Source: OM182 bacterium MED-G24
GTDB lineage: Bacteria; Pseudomonadota; Gammaproteobacteria; Pseudomonadales; Azotimanducaceae
Assembly: GCA_002457275.1 (NCBI GenBank)
Contig: NTKD01000002.1
Coordinates: forward strand, 29,378-93,377
Reading direction: 5' to 3'
Length of the DNA stretch: 64,000 bases
The position numbers were made by a program, and so were the translations under genes. Within the stretch, counting starts at the first letter, position 1, and each line of letters starts with the position of its first letter. Of the stretch, positions 9,037 to 18,053 are shown one piece after another. The notes under the pieces were generated by a model. It worked only from the letters and a program-made list of their open reading frames with translations. It was not told the DNA's origin and did not search any database.

Positions 9037-10335
9037 TTGAACACCGCCGCTGAGCTCGAGGAGCTCTCTGAAGCGTCTTACGATCGCTCCCTTTTTGCGT
9101 CCCTCAAAGTTCGTGACTACCTGTACCTTTGGATCGGTATGTTTGGATCTGCGTTCGCAATGAACATGCAGATCGTTGCACAAGGTTGGCTTGTCTATGA
9201 AATGAGTTCATCGGCAGTTGACCTCGCCTGGGTAACGCTGGCGTCGATTGTTCCTCAATTCCTCTTCTCGCTACCAGGCGGAGTTCTGGCGGACCGCATC
9301 CCCAAGAAGCCCATCATCGGGCTGGCGCCAATCATCAACTGTGGTGCCACCATCGTGATGACGTGGATTATCTTCACGGGAAACGTTGGTTTCTGGGAAT
9401 TCGTCTGGGTGGGTTTCCTGAACGGCACGGTCATGTCATTGTCGATACCCGCACGGACCGCAGTAATCCCGGAAGTCGTCGGTGAACGCCTAATGTTCAA
9501 CGCGATGGCTTTCAACACAGCTGCATGGAATCTCTCACGTATTCTTGGACCGGCACTTGCTGGATACATGATCGCGTTACTGGCCGACGGTGACACGACA
9601 TCTACCTTTGGGGTGGGTTGTGTCTTTGCCGTCATCTCCGCGCTCTATCTCGTGTCGGGAGTCTCCGTCCTTCTGATCAAACACGATGGTCAACCTACGC
9701 GACAAGCAACGTCTCAACATCCGCTCACGGATATCGGCGAGTGCCTTGTCTATGTCATCCGGTCTCCTGTTGTGGGTGGCCTGATTCTGCTATCTATCCT
9801 TCCGTTCATGTTCGGACTGAGCATCAATACACTACTCCCGGCTTTCAACCGAGACGTTCTGTTCGGTGGCGCAGATGATCTGGGACTGCTGATGACAGCG
9901 ATGGGCATCGGCGCGATCCTTGGTGCGCTGCTATTGGCCAAACTCGGCGGTACACGACACAAAGGTTACTGGGTGCTCGGTACCAGCGCTGTATGGGGAA
10001 TCGGCGTTACGTGGTTTGCACTCTCATCGACGTTCTCATTGGCGTTTCTGACAATTGCCTTCATAGGATTTGTTTCTTCAATCAATATGTCGATGAACCG
10101 AAGCCTGGTGCAGCTACAAGTCGACCATGCGATGCGGGGCCGTGTAATGAGCATCGATATGATGTCGCACGGCTTCATGCCGTTAGGTGTTTTACCGATC
10201 AGCTGGGTGTCCGAGGTATACGGAGTATCCTGGGGGCTTGCATTGAGCGGTGTCATATTGTGTGTTGCAACAATTATCATGGGCACAGCCATGAAGGGGG
10301 TCCGAGGGATTGATACAGGCTACGTATCACGGTGA
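9037..10335 (+). CDS. MFS transporter (enterobactin exporter-like, MFS_3 type)
   Basis: Inner-membrane transporter with about twelve hydrophobic segments, likely a drug or metabolite exporter. Typical features are FGSAFAMNMQIVAQGWLVYE in the first helix, LPGGVLADRIPKKP in the loop after helix 2, and ILGPALAGYMIA. The TTG at 9037 has GGAG five bases upstream and lies downstream of the TATACT box; the GTG at 8980 would start before that promoter. The start therefore gives 432 residues. The substrate is unknown. The next gene is mpl, 118 bp downstream. Confidence 0.88.
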   Translation: MNTAAELEELSEASYDRSLFASLKVRDYLYLWIGMFGSAFAMNMQIVAQGWLVYEMSSSAVDLAWVTLASIVPQFLFSLPGGVLADRIPKKPIIGLAPIINCGATIVMTWIIFTGNVGFWEFVWVGFLNGTVMSLSIPARTAVIPEVVGERLMFNAMAFNTAAWNLSRILGPALAGYMIALLADGDTTSTFGVGCVFAVISALYLVSGVSVLLIKHDGQPTRQATSQHPLTDIGECLVYVIRSPVVGGLILLSILPFMFGLSINTLLPAFNRDVLFGGADDLGLLMTAMGIGAILGALLLAKLGGTRHKGYWVLGTSAVWGIGVTWFALSSTFSLAFLTIAFIGFVSSINMSMNRSLVQLQVDHAMRGRVMSIDMMSHGFMPLGVLPISWVSEVYGVSWGLALSGVILCVATIIMGTAMKGVRGIDTGYVSR

Positions 10336-10338
10336 TAC

Positions 10339-10384
10339 GGACACCCACTAAGAGACAAATACCGGGACATAAGGGACACCCATC
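10339..10384. repeat. Two GGACACCCAY repeats upstream of mpl
   Basis: GGACACCCAC at 10339 and GGACACCCAT at 10374 fall in the 118-bp gap between the MFS gene and mpl. They are in the same orientation, 35 bp apart. Confidence 0.5.
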
Positions 10385-10453
10385 GATGAACCAATCAGCA
10401 ACATCCGCCGTGGTACGAGGTCTAGCAAGTAGCGAACTCAACGGAGTGAGTCA

Positions 10454-11857
10454 TTGAACATCCACATCCTGGGAATATGCGGCACCCTGATGGGTAGTAT
10501 CGCAATACTCGCAAAGGAAACAGGGGCACAGGTTTCCGGGAGTGACGAACACATCTATCCCCCGATGAGTGATCAACTCCAAGCGGCGGGAATCGAGATT
10601 TACGAGGGTTACAGCGATACCAGCGTTCCCGAAGGAACCGATCTCGTCATCCTCGGGAACGCAGGTTTGGGTAGGGGAAACCCGGCGGTTGAACATCTCC
10701 TCAGGCACAACATTCCGTTCATATCCGGTGCCGAATGGCTCGGCACATACCTACTCCGTGACCGATGGGTCATCGCGATCGCAGGTACCCACGGCAAGAC
10801 AACCACTGCCAGTATGGTGGCGTGGATTTTGGACTACGCTGGAATGGAACCGGGTTACTTAATCGGCGGTGTGCCACAGAATTTTAGCGTGTCCTCTCGA
10901 AACGGCTCCCACCCGTTCTTTGTGATCGAAGCCGACGAGTACGATACATCCTACTTCGATCGGCGCTCCAAATTTCTGCACTATTTCCCTCAGACGCTCG
11001 TGATGAACAATCTTGAATTCGACCACGCTGATATTTTCGATACGCTTGAGGACATCAAACGCCAATTCCATCAGCTGGTGCGAACAGTCCCTGAACACGG
11101 CCTTATTATTCATCCAAACGATGACGTCAATCTCTTGGATGTCTTGGATCGGGGTTGTTGGACAGAGACCCAAACATTCTTAGCAAAACCCTTGGACAGC
11201 CATCATCCATCCGTAAATAAAGCTGAGCAACTACCTCAATCCGATCTTTCGATTACTTCGACATCTGATGACTTCAGCCGATTCACGGTCACCAGCAACG
11301 GCTATGAACTGATGGTCCATTGGAACTTGCGGGGACGCCACAATCTCCACAACGCACTCGCCGCGCTGTCGGCAGCAAGACACGCTGGCGTACCTCTTGC
11401 TACAGGATGCGCAGCACTTTGCGAATTCTCAGGGGTAAAACGCAGGATGGAGATCATCTATGAAAACCAAGACGTTGTCGTTTACGACGACTTCGCCCAT
11501 CACCCGACGGCGATAGAGAGCGATCTGGATGGGTTACGTCGATCACTTCAAACCGACGATCTTCTGATTGCGGTGATCGAACCAGCGTCCCATACAATGA
11601 GGAGCGGCATCCATCAGCGAGAGCTCACTGCCGCCACGGCCGCAGCAGACCACACACTGTGGCTTGAACCTGCCAATATCGGTTGGGACATGCAGACGTT
11701 AGTCAGTCACCGTTCGCACGTGCACTCGACGCCGCGCGAAATCATCAATCATCTGGATACTTTGTTTAAAGGATCTACCAGACGCTGTCACATCGCCCTA
11801 ATGAGCAATGGGTCTTTCCAAAACCTCAGAGAAGATCTGTCAGCCCACCTGTCCTAA
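10454..11857 (+). CDS. mpl: UDP-N-acetylmuramate:L-alanyl-gamma-D-glutamyl-meso-diaminopimelate ligase
   Basis: Peptidoglycan recycling: attaches recovered murein tripeptide to UDP-MurNAc. The 467-residue Mur-ligase family protein starts with the Mpl-type Rossmann motif HILGICGTLMGSIA and has the ATP loop GTHGKTTT at residues 111-118. It also has the EADEYDTSYFDRRSKF block characteristic of Mpl rather than MurC, and YDDFAHHPTAI near residue 345. The start is TTG with GGAG seven bases upstream. The protein is cytoplasmic. Confidence 0.95.
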   Translation: MNIHILGICGTLMGSIAILAKETGAQVSGSDEHIYPPMSDQLQAAGIEIYEGYSDTSVPEGTDLVILGNAGLGRGNPAVEHLLRHNIPFISGAEWLGTYLLRDRWVIAIAGTHGKTTTASMVAWILDYAGMEPGYLIGGVPQNFSVSSRNGSHPFFVIEADEYDTSYFDRRSKFLHYFPQTLVMNNLEFDHADIFDTLEDIKRQFHQLVRTVPEHGLIIHPNDDVNLLDVLDRGCWTETQTFLAKPLDSHHPSVNKAEQLPQSDLSITSTSDDFSRFTVTSNGYELMVHWNLRGRHNLHNALAALSAARHAGVPLATGCAALCEFSGVKRRMEIIYENQDVVVYDDFAHHPTAIESDLDGLRRSLQTDDLLIAVIEPASHTMRSGIHQRELTAATAAADHTLWLEPANIGWDMQTLVSHRSHVHSTPREIINHLDTLFKGSTRRCHIALMSNGSFQNLREDLSAHLS

Positions 11858-11962
11858 CATGATAGGAGCGACGGGTGAACCTTTGTACATCGACCATCGA
11901 TGGACGTCCTCCCGACACCTACCGTCAACTTTCATCGCCAGGCTAGATGGTGACCCTTTGCC

Positions 11963-12000
11963 ATGGGTGTCCCTTCATCACGCAGATCGTGTAGTATGCT
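11963..12000 (+). promoter_or_regulatory. Possible argS promoter next to an ATGGGTGTCCC element
   Basis: ATGGGTGTCCC (11963-11973) is followed by a TATGCT -10-like box at 11995-12000, 27 bp before the argS ATG. No clear -35 box is seen. The arrangement recalls the exporter promoter near 9000, but the spacing differs (21 against 17 bp). Confidence 0.35.
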
Positions 12001-12026
12001 CCGCTTTTTGCCAGCCGCGCTTTATC

Positions 12027-13739
12027 ATGAACCTCAAAGAGCAGATCGAACTCGCGGTCGCCCAGTCATTCGAACGACTGGGAGTCACGGATAGTCCACC
12101 CGTCGTCAAGCAGGCGCAGAGAAGGGAATTCGGCCACTATCAGGTCAACGGTGTGATGGGCGCTGCCAAAACCGCAAAGACAAATCCGCGAGAGCTTGCG
12201 ACCAAGGTTACCGAAGCACTGGATCTTCCTATGGCCGCAAAGTTAGAGGTGGCAGGACCCGGATTCGTCAACGTTCATCTCGACGCAACGTCAATCGCTG
12301 AGCAACTTGATCTGCTGGGAAACGACGTGTCGCTGCCGTCCCCAGAGCCCCGACACTTCGCCGTTGACTACTCCGCTCCGAACCTGATGAAGGAAATGCA
12401 TATTGGCCACCTCAGGACCAACGCGATTGGTGATTCCATCGTACGTGTCCTCGAGGCCGTGGGCCACCAAGTCACCCGTGTGAATCACGTGGGAGACTGG
12501 GGTGCCCAATTTGGTAGTCTCCTTGCCTATCTGGATCAACTGCACACGACAGAGATCTCAACTGAATTGAAAGATCTTGAGGTTTTCTACCAGTCCGCCA
12601 GCAAACTCTTTAAATCAGATGAAGCCTTCGCAGAACGCGCCAGGGGATATGTCGTCCGACTGCAGAGCGGGGATGAACAGTGTATGAAACTGTGGCGTCA
12701 GTTCATCGAAGAATCCATCCAACATTGTCAGGAAGTCTACAAACGCCTCGATATCTCGCTGACAAGAGAGGACATCCATGCAGAAAGCGCCTACAACGAT
12801 GACTTGCCCATCGTTGTCGCGGAACTGGAGCAACAGGGGCTGATCGAGGAATCCGACGGCGCGTTGTGTGTTTTCCTGGATGAGTTCACCGGCAAGGAAG
12901 GTAACCCGTTACCAGCGATCGTTCGAAAGTCCGATGGTGGCTTTCCATACATGGCGACAGATCTGGCCGCGGTTCGATATCGCGCAGAGAAACTCCGGGC
13001 CGATACTGTGCTCTATGTCGTGGGTGCACCTCAACAGCTGCATCTGAAACAGGTTTTTGCCGTCGCGCAGGCGGCCGGGTATCTGACTGACCAGGAATTC
13101 AGACATCTGCCTTTTGGCAGCATCATGAAGAGTGACGGCAAACCCTTCAAAACCAGAGATGGCGCTGAAGTCAAACTGATCGATGTCATCGACGAAGCCG
13201 TCGCGAGGGCGCATCAATTGGTCAAGGAGAAGAACCCTGACCTGTCTGAAGAAAAACATCGCACGATCGCTGAGATTGTCGGCGTCGGAGCCATGAAATA
13301 CGCTGAACTGTCCAAGAACCGCGGCACCGACTATATTTTCGACTGGGACATTCTGTTGTCCTTTGAGGGCAATACGGCACCCTATCTCCAATACGCCTAT
13401 ACGCGAATACAGAGCATTTTCAGAAAGGCTGGAGTCACCCCGGGAGACCTACGTGGCAAGATCACTCTACGGGAACCAGCGGAACTTGATCTCGGCGTCA
13501 AACTGCTTCAATTCCCTGAAGCCATTGAAACAGCATTGGAGGACTACCAGATGAACATCCTCTGCAATTATCTGTACGAACTCTCAGGCCAGTTCATGAG
13601 CTTCTACGAACACTGCCATATCCTGAAACAGACCGATCAGGGCATCCAACAGAGTCGGCTTCGACTTGCGGCAATGACGGCCAATACCCTCCAACAAGGG
13701 CTTGGATTTCTCGGCATCAAAACTGTCGACCGAATGTAA
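12027..13739 (+). CDS. argS: Arginyl-tRNA synthetase
   Basis: Charges tRNA-Arg with arginine in the cytoplasm. The ATG at 12027 (MNLKEQIELAV) gives 570 residues, the normal ArgS size. It is preferred to an upstream in-frame extension that would overlap mpl and carries no family sequence. The class I HIGH motif is at residues 125-128 (KEMHIGHLRT). A degenerate KMSK region, MKSDGKPFKTR, is as usual for ArgS. The anticodon-binding DALR domain covers roughly the last 120 residues. Confidence 0.95.
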   Translation: MNLKEQIELAVAQSFERLGVTDSPPVVKQAQRREFGHYQVNGVMGAAKTAKTNPRELATKVTEALDLPMAAKLEVAGPGFVNVHLDATSIAEQLDLLGNDVSLPSPEPRHFAVDYSAPNLMKEMHIGHLRTNAIGDSIVRVLEAVGHQVTRVNHVGDWGAQFGSLLAYLDQLHTTEISTELKDLEVFYQSASKLFKSDEAFAERARGYVVRLQSGDEQCMKLWRQFIEESIQHCQEVYKRLDISLTREDIHAESAYNDDLPIVVAELEQQGLIEESDGALCVFLDEFTGKEGNPLPAIVRKSDGGFPYMATDLAAVRYRAEKLRADTVLYVVGAPQQLHLKQVFAVAQAAGYLTDQEFRHLPFGSIMKSDGKPFKTRDGAEVKLIDVIDEAVARAHQLVKEKNPDLSEEKHRTIAEIVGVGAMKYAELSKNRGTDYIFDWDILLSFEGNTAPYLQYAYTRIQSIFRKAGVTPGDLRGKITLREPAELDLGVKLLQFPEAIETALEDYQMNILCNYLYELSGQFMSFYEHCHILKQTDQGIQQSRLRLAAMTANTLQQGLGFLGIKTVDRM

Positions 13740-13756
13740 CAAAAGGCGGAGAACTG

Positions 13757-14260
13757 GTGACAAAACCTCATATCGACATTGTCGTTGCCAGAGCCAAAAA
13801 CGGTGTAATCGGTCACGCAAATGATATTCCGTGGAAGGTCGAGGGAGAGCAACGACTCTTCAAGGAGATCACTCAGGGTGGGACCGTGATCATGGGTCGC
13901 AAGACCCATGAGTCGATCGGCAGACCGCTCCCTGGACGGCTGAATATCGTCATTACGCGCCAGGACCTGACGTTTGACGGTTGTTCGGTCTGTGCCTCAC
14001 TCGACGAAGCGATCGCTATTGCTGTGGACGAGGGCCGACCCATATACGTTATCGGCGGCGGGGCAATCTATGAACACGCGCTACCATTGGCTGATGGCGT
14101 CTATATCTCAACGCTGGACGTCGATATCGACGGCGACGTGTTCTTCCCTACGTTTCCGGATGAATCGTTTGAACTCCAGAGTGAGCGCTACGTCGAGAGC
14201 AATATCAACTACACCCACCAGTACTTCGTCCGTAAAACCGGGCACGGGAGTTCAGGATGA
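13757..14260 (+). CDS. folA: Dihydrofolate reductase
   Basis: NADPH-dependent reduction of dihydrofolate to tetrahydrofolate, 167 residues. Conserved blocks are NGVIGHANDIPW, MGRKTHESIGRPLPGR and YVIGGGAIYEHALP. The GTG start has GGAG six bases upstream. Its stop overlaps the next ATG (ATGA at 14257-14260). It lies 17 bp downstream of argS, so argS, folA and the next gene probably share a transcript. Confidence 0.95.
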   Translation: MTKPHIDIVVARAKNGVIGHANDIPWKVEGEQRLFKEITQGGTVIMGRKTHESIGRPLPGRLNIVITRQDLTFDGCSVCASLDEAIAIAVDEGRPIYVIGGGAIYEHALPLADGVYISTLDVDIDGDVFFPTFPDESFELQSERYVESNINYTHQYFVRKTGHGSSG

Positions 14261-15192
14261 CATTCGACAACCGGATCACGAGGCTCACAGGCACACGCCT
14301 ACCCATCGTACAGGCACCCATGGGGTGGATTGCACGTTCAACCCTGGCCTCTGCAGTCTCTAACGCCGGTGGATTGGGGATTATCGAGACATCATCCGGT
14401 GAACTCGAAGCCATCAAAAATGAAATCAGGCAGATGAGGCACCTCACGGATCAGCCTTTTGGCGTGAACATCGCCCAGGCATTCGTAAGAGATCCCAACA
14501 TCGCGCAGTTTGTGATCGATGAAGGCGTGCAGTTTGTCACTACTTCTGCCGGGAGCCCCGCGCGCTACACCGAGCAGCTAAAGAGCGCAGGTCTCACAGT
14601 CTTCCATGTGGTACCCACTCTGTCCGCCGCGCTCAAGGCCGTGGATGCTGGGGTTGATGGTCTCATCGTTGAAGGTGGCGAAGGCGGAGGGTTCAAAAGC
14701 CCCACCCCCGTCGCATCAATGGTCTTACTACCCCTAATACGTTCACGCGTGGATGTCCCGATCATCGCCGCTGGCGGATTTGTCGATGGTGCATCCATGG
14801 CTGCAGCATTCGCACTGGGAGCGGAGGGCATCCAACTCGGGACACGCATGGTGTCAGCACTAGAGTCCCCGGTACACGACAACTGGAAACAGCAGATCGT
14901 CGACGCAAGTGAAACAGATACTGTGTTTTTGAATCAGCGCCACTCACCAGCCCTCAGAGCACTTCGGACAACACGCACTGAGTCACTTGCCGATGTCGAA
15001 GAAAACGTCATGCCCCAATTCGGGGACACCCAGGCCCTCTACTTCGGTGGGGATATGAATGCTGCCATCGCCCTTTCCGGTCAGGTGTGCGGGCGAATCA
15101 GTGAAATCAAACCTGTTGCGACCATCCTGGCGGACATTGAGCAGGAATTTCTCAGCACCGTCACGAAGCTGAAGGCGGACTATCCGAGCTGA
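14257..15192 (+). CDS. Nitronate monooxygenase-like FMN oxidoreductase
   Basis: 311-residue TIM-barrel flavoprotein of the nitronate monooxygenase / enoyl-ACP reductase II-like family. Visible blocks: PIVQAPMGWIARSTLASAVS, GGLGIIETSS, QPFGVNIAQ, VEGGEGGG near residue 135, PIIAAGGFVDGASMAAAFALGAEGIQLGTR. It may oxidise nitroalkanes or reduce an enone; the family is broad. Translationally coupled to folA by a four-base overlap. Confidence 0.88.
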   Translation: MTFDNRITRLTGTRLPIVQAPMGWIARSTLASAVSNAGGLGIIETSSGELEAIKNEIRQMRHLTDQPFGVNIAQAFVRDPNIAQFVIDEGVQFVTTSAGSPARYTEQLKSAGLTVFHVVPTLSAALKAVDAGVDGLIVEGGEGGGFKSPTPVASMVLLPLIRSRVDVPIIAAGGFVDGASMAAAFALGAEGIQLGTRMVSALESPVHDNWKQQIVDASETDTVFLNQRHSPALRALRTTRTESLADVEENVMPQFGDTQALYFGGDMNAAIALSGQVCGRISEIKPVATILADIEQEFLSTVTKLKADYPS

Positions 15193-15270
15193 ACATGAGT
15201 TCTCCGCGGATTTCGATCGCCGCTGGTTCCAACATCACTCGCATGAGAACAGTGCGGGGCGCGTACACCC

Positions 15271-15288
15271 ACCCATGGGTGTCCCGAG
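15271..15288. repeat. ACCCATGGGTGTCCC element between convergent genes
   Basis: A copy of the ATGGGTGTCCC word fused to an ACCCATGGGT palindrome, in the 97-bp gap between two convergent genes. No promoter is expected here, so the element is not only a promoter part. Confidence 0.5.
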
Positions 15289-15289
15289 G

Positions 15290-16525
15290 CTAATCCCCAA
15301 ACGAGGCAATTGCGCTCGAGCTCGCGCACGACACTTCATCCCTGATGACCGCCTGACAGATATCAATCATCGGTACCGACTTGTCGTCAGCATCGACCTC
15401 TACGACACTGGACCTGAGTTGGGACCGCAGCGCCGCAACACTGATACCGGGCTGCACCGCCTTCATCAGCGCGGCGACACCTGTAACATACGCAGTCGCC
15501 AATGAGCTACCAGAACGGAACGCGTAGGTTGCTCCTGGCGTGGTTGTAAGCACATCGGTGGCCGGCGCAATCACGCCACCCGACGGTAATCGATCGCTGC
15601 CAACCCGCGAGGCCACCGCGACCACCGAGTCCATGGCGGCTGGAAACGAGTGACCTCGATTGGCGTCTACCGCAGCCGTCACGAGGGTGCCCTGGGCAAC
15701 AATCATACCCAACAGTTGCTCTATGAGTACCGAGCGAGGGCCTGCGAGGCTCAGATTCAGAATGTCTGGTTTCTCCTCAGACACAGCAATCAGCGCACTG
15801 ATAAGGGACTGACTGTCACAACGCGCTCGATTAGTTGATCCCTCGTGTCGACACGCCTTGAACACCATCAACCGAGCATCCGGAGCGATACCCACAATAC
15901 CCAGATGATTGTCCGCCGTCGCCGAGATAACGCCTGCTACAGTCGTCCCATGTTCATCCTGATCGAAACCTCCACGATCATCCATCTCGTGGTTCTGAGC
16001 CAGCACAACCCTGTTCGCCAGCTCGGGGTGTTGTCGATCAACGCCAGTATCAATGATCCCGACGTTGACCCCGGCGCCGGTTGACCGACTGTGCACGAGC
16101 GAGATCACTTCCTGCGGCACCGATGATTGCTGCATGGGGAAATAAGGATCGTTGTAGGTCGTCATCAGATCGAAATACGAGACCTGCTCAACACTCTCCA
16201 CCCGTTCGTCATCCGACAGCGCGGTGATTACATCTGATAGCTCAGAGGCATCGGTGATCTCTGCAACAATTGTATCCAACCCGAGCGCTCGCACCGGCCA
16301 CTGTGCGATCTTAATCAGGCCATGGAGTTTGAGGAGGCTTGCAATCCCAGCATCTGAGCGGGATGCGTTGGTTTCGACAGAAGCTTCTTCATCCAGGGAA
16401 TCTCGAGAGATCGGGACGGTAAATATGACCCGTTTCGAATAATCCAGCTCATTAGAGAGCAGGCGATGGTCCGTGGTACACGCACCAATGAGAAGGACGC
16501 TAAACGCCAGGAAACCTTTCAACAC
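15290..16525 (-). CDS. Subtilisin-family (S8) serine protease lipoprotein
   Basis: 411 residues from the GTG at 16525. This start gives a canonical lipoprotein signal (MLKGFLAFSVLLIGAC, lipobox Cys16); an ATG at 16573 would add 16 unlikely residues. A prodomain-like region (about residues 80-118, VAEITDASELSDVITAL) is followed by the catalytic domain, with Asp159 (GIIDTGVD), His192 (DEHGTTVAG) and Ser341 (SGSSLATAYVTG). It should be anchored to a membrane and face the periplasm or outside. Last gene of a sigma/anti-sigma/protease operon, overlapping the anti-sigma gene by 26 bp, so it may act on the anti-sigma or be the regulon's effector. Confidence 0.88.
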   Translation of the reverse strand: MLKGFLAFSVLLIGACTTDHRLLSNELDYSKRVIFTVPISRDSLDEEASVETNASRSDAGIASLLKLHGLIKIAQWPVRALGLDTIVAEITDASELSDVITALSDDERVESVEQVSYFDLMTTYNDPYFPMQQSSVPQEVISLVHSRSTGAGVNVGIIDTGVDRQHPELANRVVLAQNHEMDDRGGFDQDEHGTTVAGVISATADNHLGIVGIAPDARLMVFKACRHEGSTNRARCDSQSLISALIAVSEEKPDILNLSLAGPRSVLIEQLLGMIVAQGTLVTAAVDANRGHSFPAAMDSVVAVASRVGSDRLPSGGVIAPATDVLTTTPGATYAFRSGSSLATAYVTGVAALMKAVQPGISVAALRSQLRSSVVEVDADDKSVPMIDICQAVIRDEVSCASSSAIASFGD

Positions 16526-17207
16526 GCTCGATACCTTCGAGTTCCTGAAGCCCTCCCAGCAGAGAGCCAGCATCTTGTACGTCAGGAATCGTCACCACGA
16601 GATACCCTGCCTGGTCCGGTCCGCTGACAATATTGGCGTCCATGGAGATCAGCACCTGACGCATGAGACCCTGTTCAATATCATCTGCAAACAGAATACG
16701 AATTGCGATTCTCTTACTGGCAGATACCTTCGGATCGCTTAGTGCGACGAAGGACTCATCTACAGGTGGCAGACGGTTGAGCCACACGCCCCCACCAATC
16801 GCCACAACCAACGATGCAGCGAGGGCAAAAACACCCGAACGACGAGACCTGCCGACACCTCGGTTTTCAGTCTCTCGACCAGTACTTCGGGGAGCTGATC
16901 GCTCGATTCGACGCATGAGCCTACGGAACGATGGTTTGTAGTCCCTGTCACCCGGTGTCTCGTCTCGCAGCTCGGAAACGACGCACTGCAAACGATCACG
17001 GTCTTCGCGACAATCTGCACATTCCCTGAGATGCGCCAGCACAAGGCTGGTTTCTCCGGCGGACAGGCTGTCATTGACCAACCATGGCAGGAGTTGCTGC
17101 ACCTTGTTGTGCACGCGTTGATGATTGCGGCGACCTAAATTCACACCCACGTACCGTTTATCTCGTATCTCGCCCCTTCTTCCTGAACTCTCCGAAACGG
17201 CGTGCAT
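16500..17207 (-). CDS. Zinc-finger anti-sigma factor with a prodomain-like outer domain
   Basis: N-terminal zf-HC2 module (LVLAHLRECADCREDRDRL), a basic linker, one membrane helix (GVFALAASLVVAIGGGVWL) and an outer domain of about 70 residues. That domain (AGYLVVTIPDVQDAGSLLGG, then EGIERVER) resembles the prodomain of the downstream subtilase (VAEITDASELSDVITAL, then ERVESVEQ). It should hold the preceding sigma factor inactive at the inner membrane. The ATG at 17207 is one base after the sigma stop; an upstream in-frame ATG at 17249 would overlap the sigma gene by 41 bp. The choice between them is not certain. Confidence 0.8.
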   Translation of the reverse strand: MHAVSESSGRRGEIRDKRYVGVNLGRRNHQRVHNKVQQLLPWLVNDSLSAGETSLVLAHLRECADCREDRDRLQCVVSELRDETPGDRDYKPSFRRLMRRIERSAPRSTGRETENRGVGRSRRSGVFALAASLVVAIGGGVWLNRLPPVDESFVALSDPKVSASKRIAIRILFADDIEQGLMRQVLISMDANIVSGPDQAGYLVVTIPDVQDAGSLLGGLQELEGIERVERFPGV

Positions 17208-17208
17208 C

Positions 17209-17892
17209 CTAGAGTTTCCGGGAACCCACCGGCTTTCGTTTACCCTCACCTGAACTGCGATGAACGTCAGGCTTGCCGGGTAGGACCCCGTCAGGGATTC
17301 TGTCGACTAGAGTATGTTCCTCCAAAACCGGTAAAAGTTTCGCCAGATGTCGCCGCGCGTGAAACATCCGGGTTTTGATGGTATTCACAGGACATTGCAT
17401 CACATCGGCGATCTCCTGGTAGGAAAACCCGGAAAAGTAAGTGAGCTCTACCACAGACCGCTGATCCGCTGAGAGAGCGTGGAGCCCGGAACGTAGCCAC
17501 TCCTCAAGCCCGAGCTTCTGAATGACATCGTTGGCATCTTCCAGATCAAATTCCTCAGACAACGTCTGTGCGCCGTCTTCGGGGACCATCCGCAGGCGGT
17601 CCAGAGCCTTGATCCCCTTCAGATAGGCGATACCCGTAATCCAGGTTGATACTTTTGAGCGTCCTTCGAACGTTCCGGCCTTCTGCCAGACCACATACAT
17701 GGTGTCGTTCACAACCTCTTCGATCATCTCCGGACGACGAAGCAACCGCGTCAGGTATCTCGACAGTGAAGAAAAGTACTTGGCGTAGAGTGACTCAAAG
17801 GCCATCCTGTCCTGGGTCGCTACGCGAGCAAGCAGGGCACGGTCTTTGTCATCTTCCGAATTGTCCGCTTTGGATCGCCTGGCCATTGCCAT
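17209..17892 (-). CDS. ECF RNA polymerase sigma factor
   Basis: 227 residues with region 2 (FESLYAKYFSSLSRYLTRLL, then VVNDTMYVVWQKA) and region 4 (LSADQRSVVELTYFSGFSYQ, then EIADVMQCPVNTIKTRMFHARR). Directs RNA polymerase to stress- or envelope-type promoters. A 35-residue basic tail (GKPDVHRSSGEGKRKPVGSRKL region) extends past region 4, unusual for short ECF factors. First gene of the operon with the anti-sigma and subtilase; divergent from the Sel1-SPOR gene. Confidence 0.9.
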   Translation of the reverse strand: MAMARRSKADNSEDDKDRALLARVATQDRMAFESLYAKYFSSLSRYLTRLLRRPEMIEEVVNDTMYVVWQKAGTFEGRSKVSTWITGIAYLKGIKALDRLRMVPEDGAQTLSEEFDLEDANDVIQKLGLEEWLRSGLHALSADQRSVVELTYFSGFSYQEIADVMQCPVNTIKTRMFHARRHLAKLLPVLEEHTLVDRIPDGVLPGKPDVHRSSGEGKRKPVGSRKL

Positions 17893-18040
17893 TCTCCCAT
17901 TGCATCACCCAATCCCGACCGATACCGCCTGATGTGCCGCCAGTACCCGGTTCGGTGTATCAGCCCAAACTAGCAGAAGTTGCCACGAAATACACTGCAA
18001 CGTATCGCATAAACAGAACCTGAAACCATCAAAATCAAGC

Positions 18041-18046
18041 TATAAT
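18041..18046 (+). promoter_or_regulatory. Consensus -10 box TATAAT before the Sel1-SPOR gene
   Basis: A perfect TATAAT whose expected transcription start falls about at the ATG at 18054, so the message may be leaderless. A clear -35 box is not visible. Confidence 0.4.
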
Positions 18047-18053
18047 GGATGGC

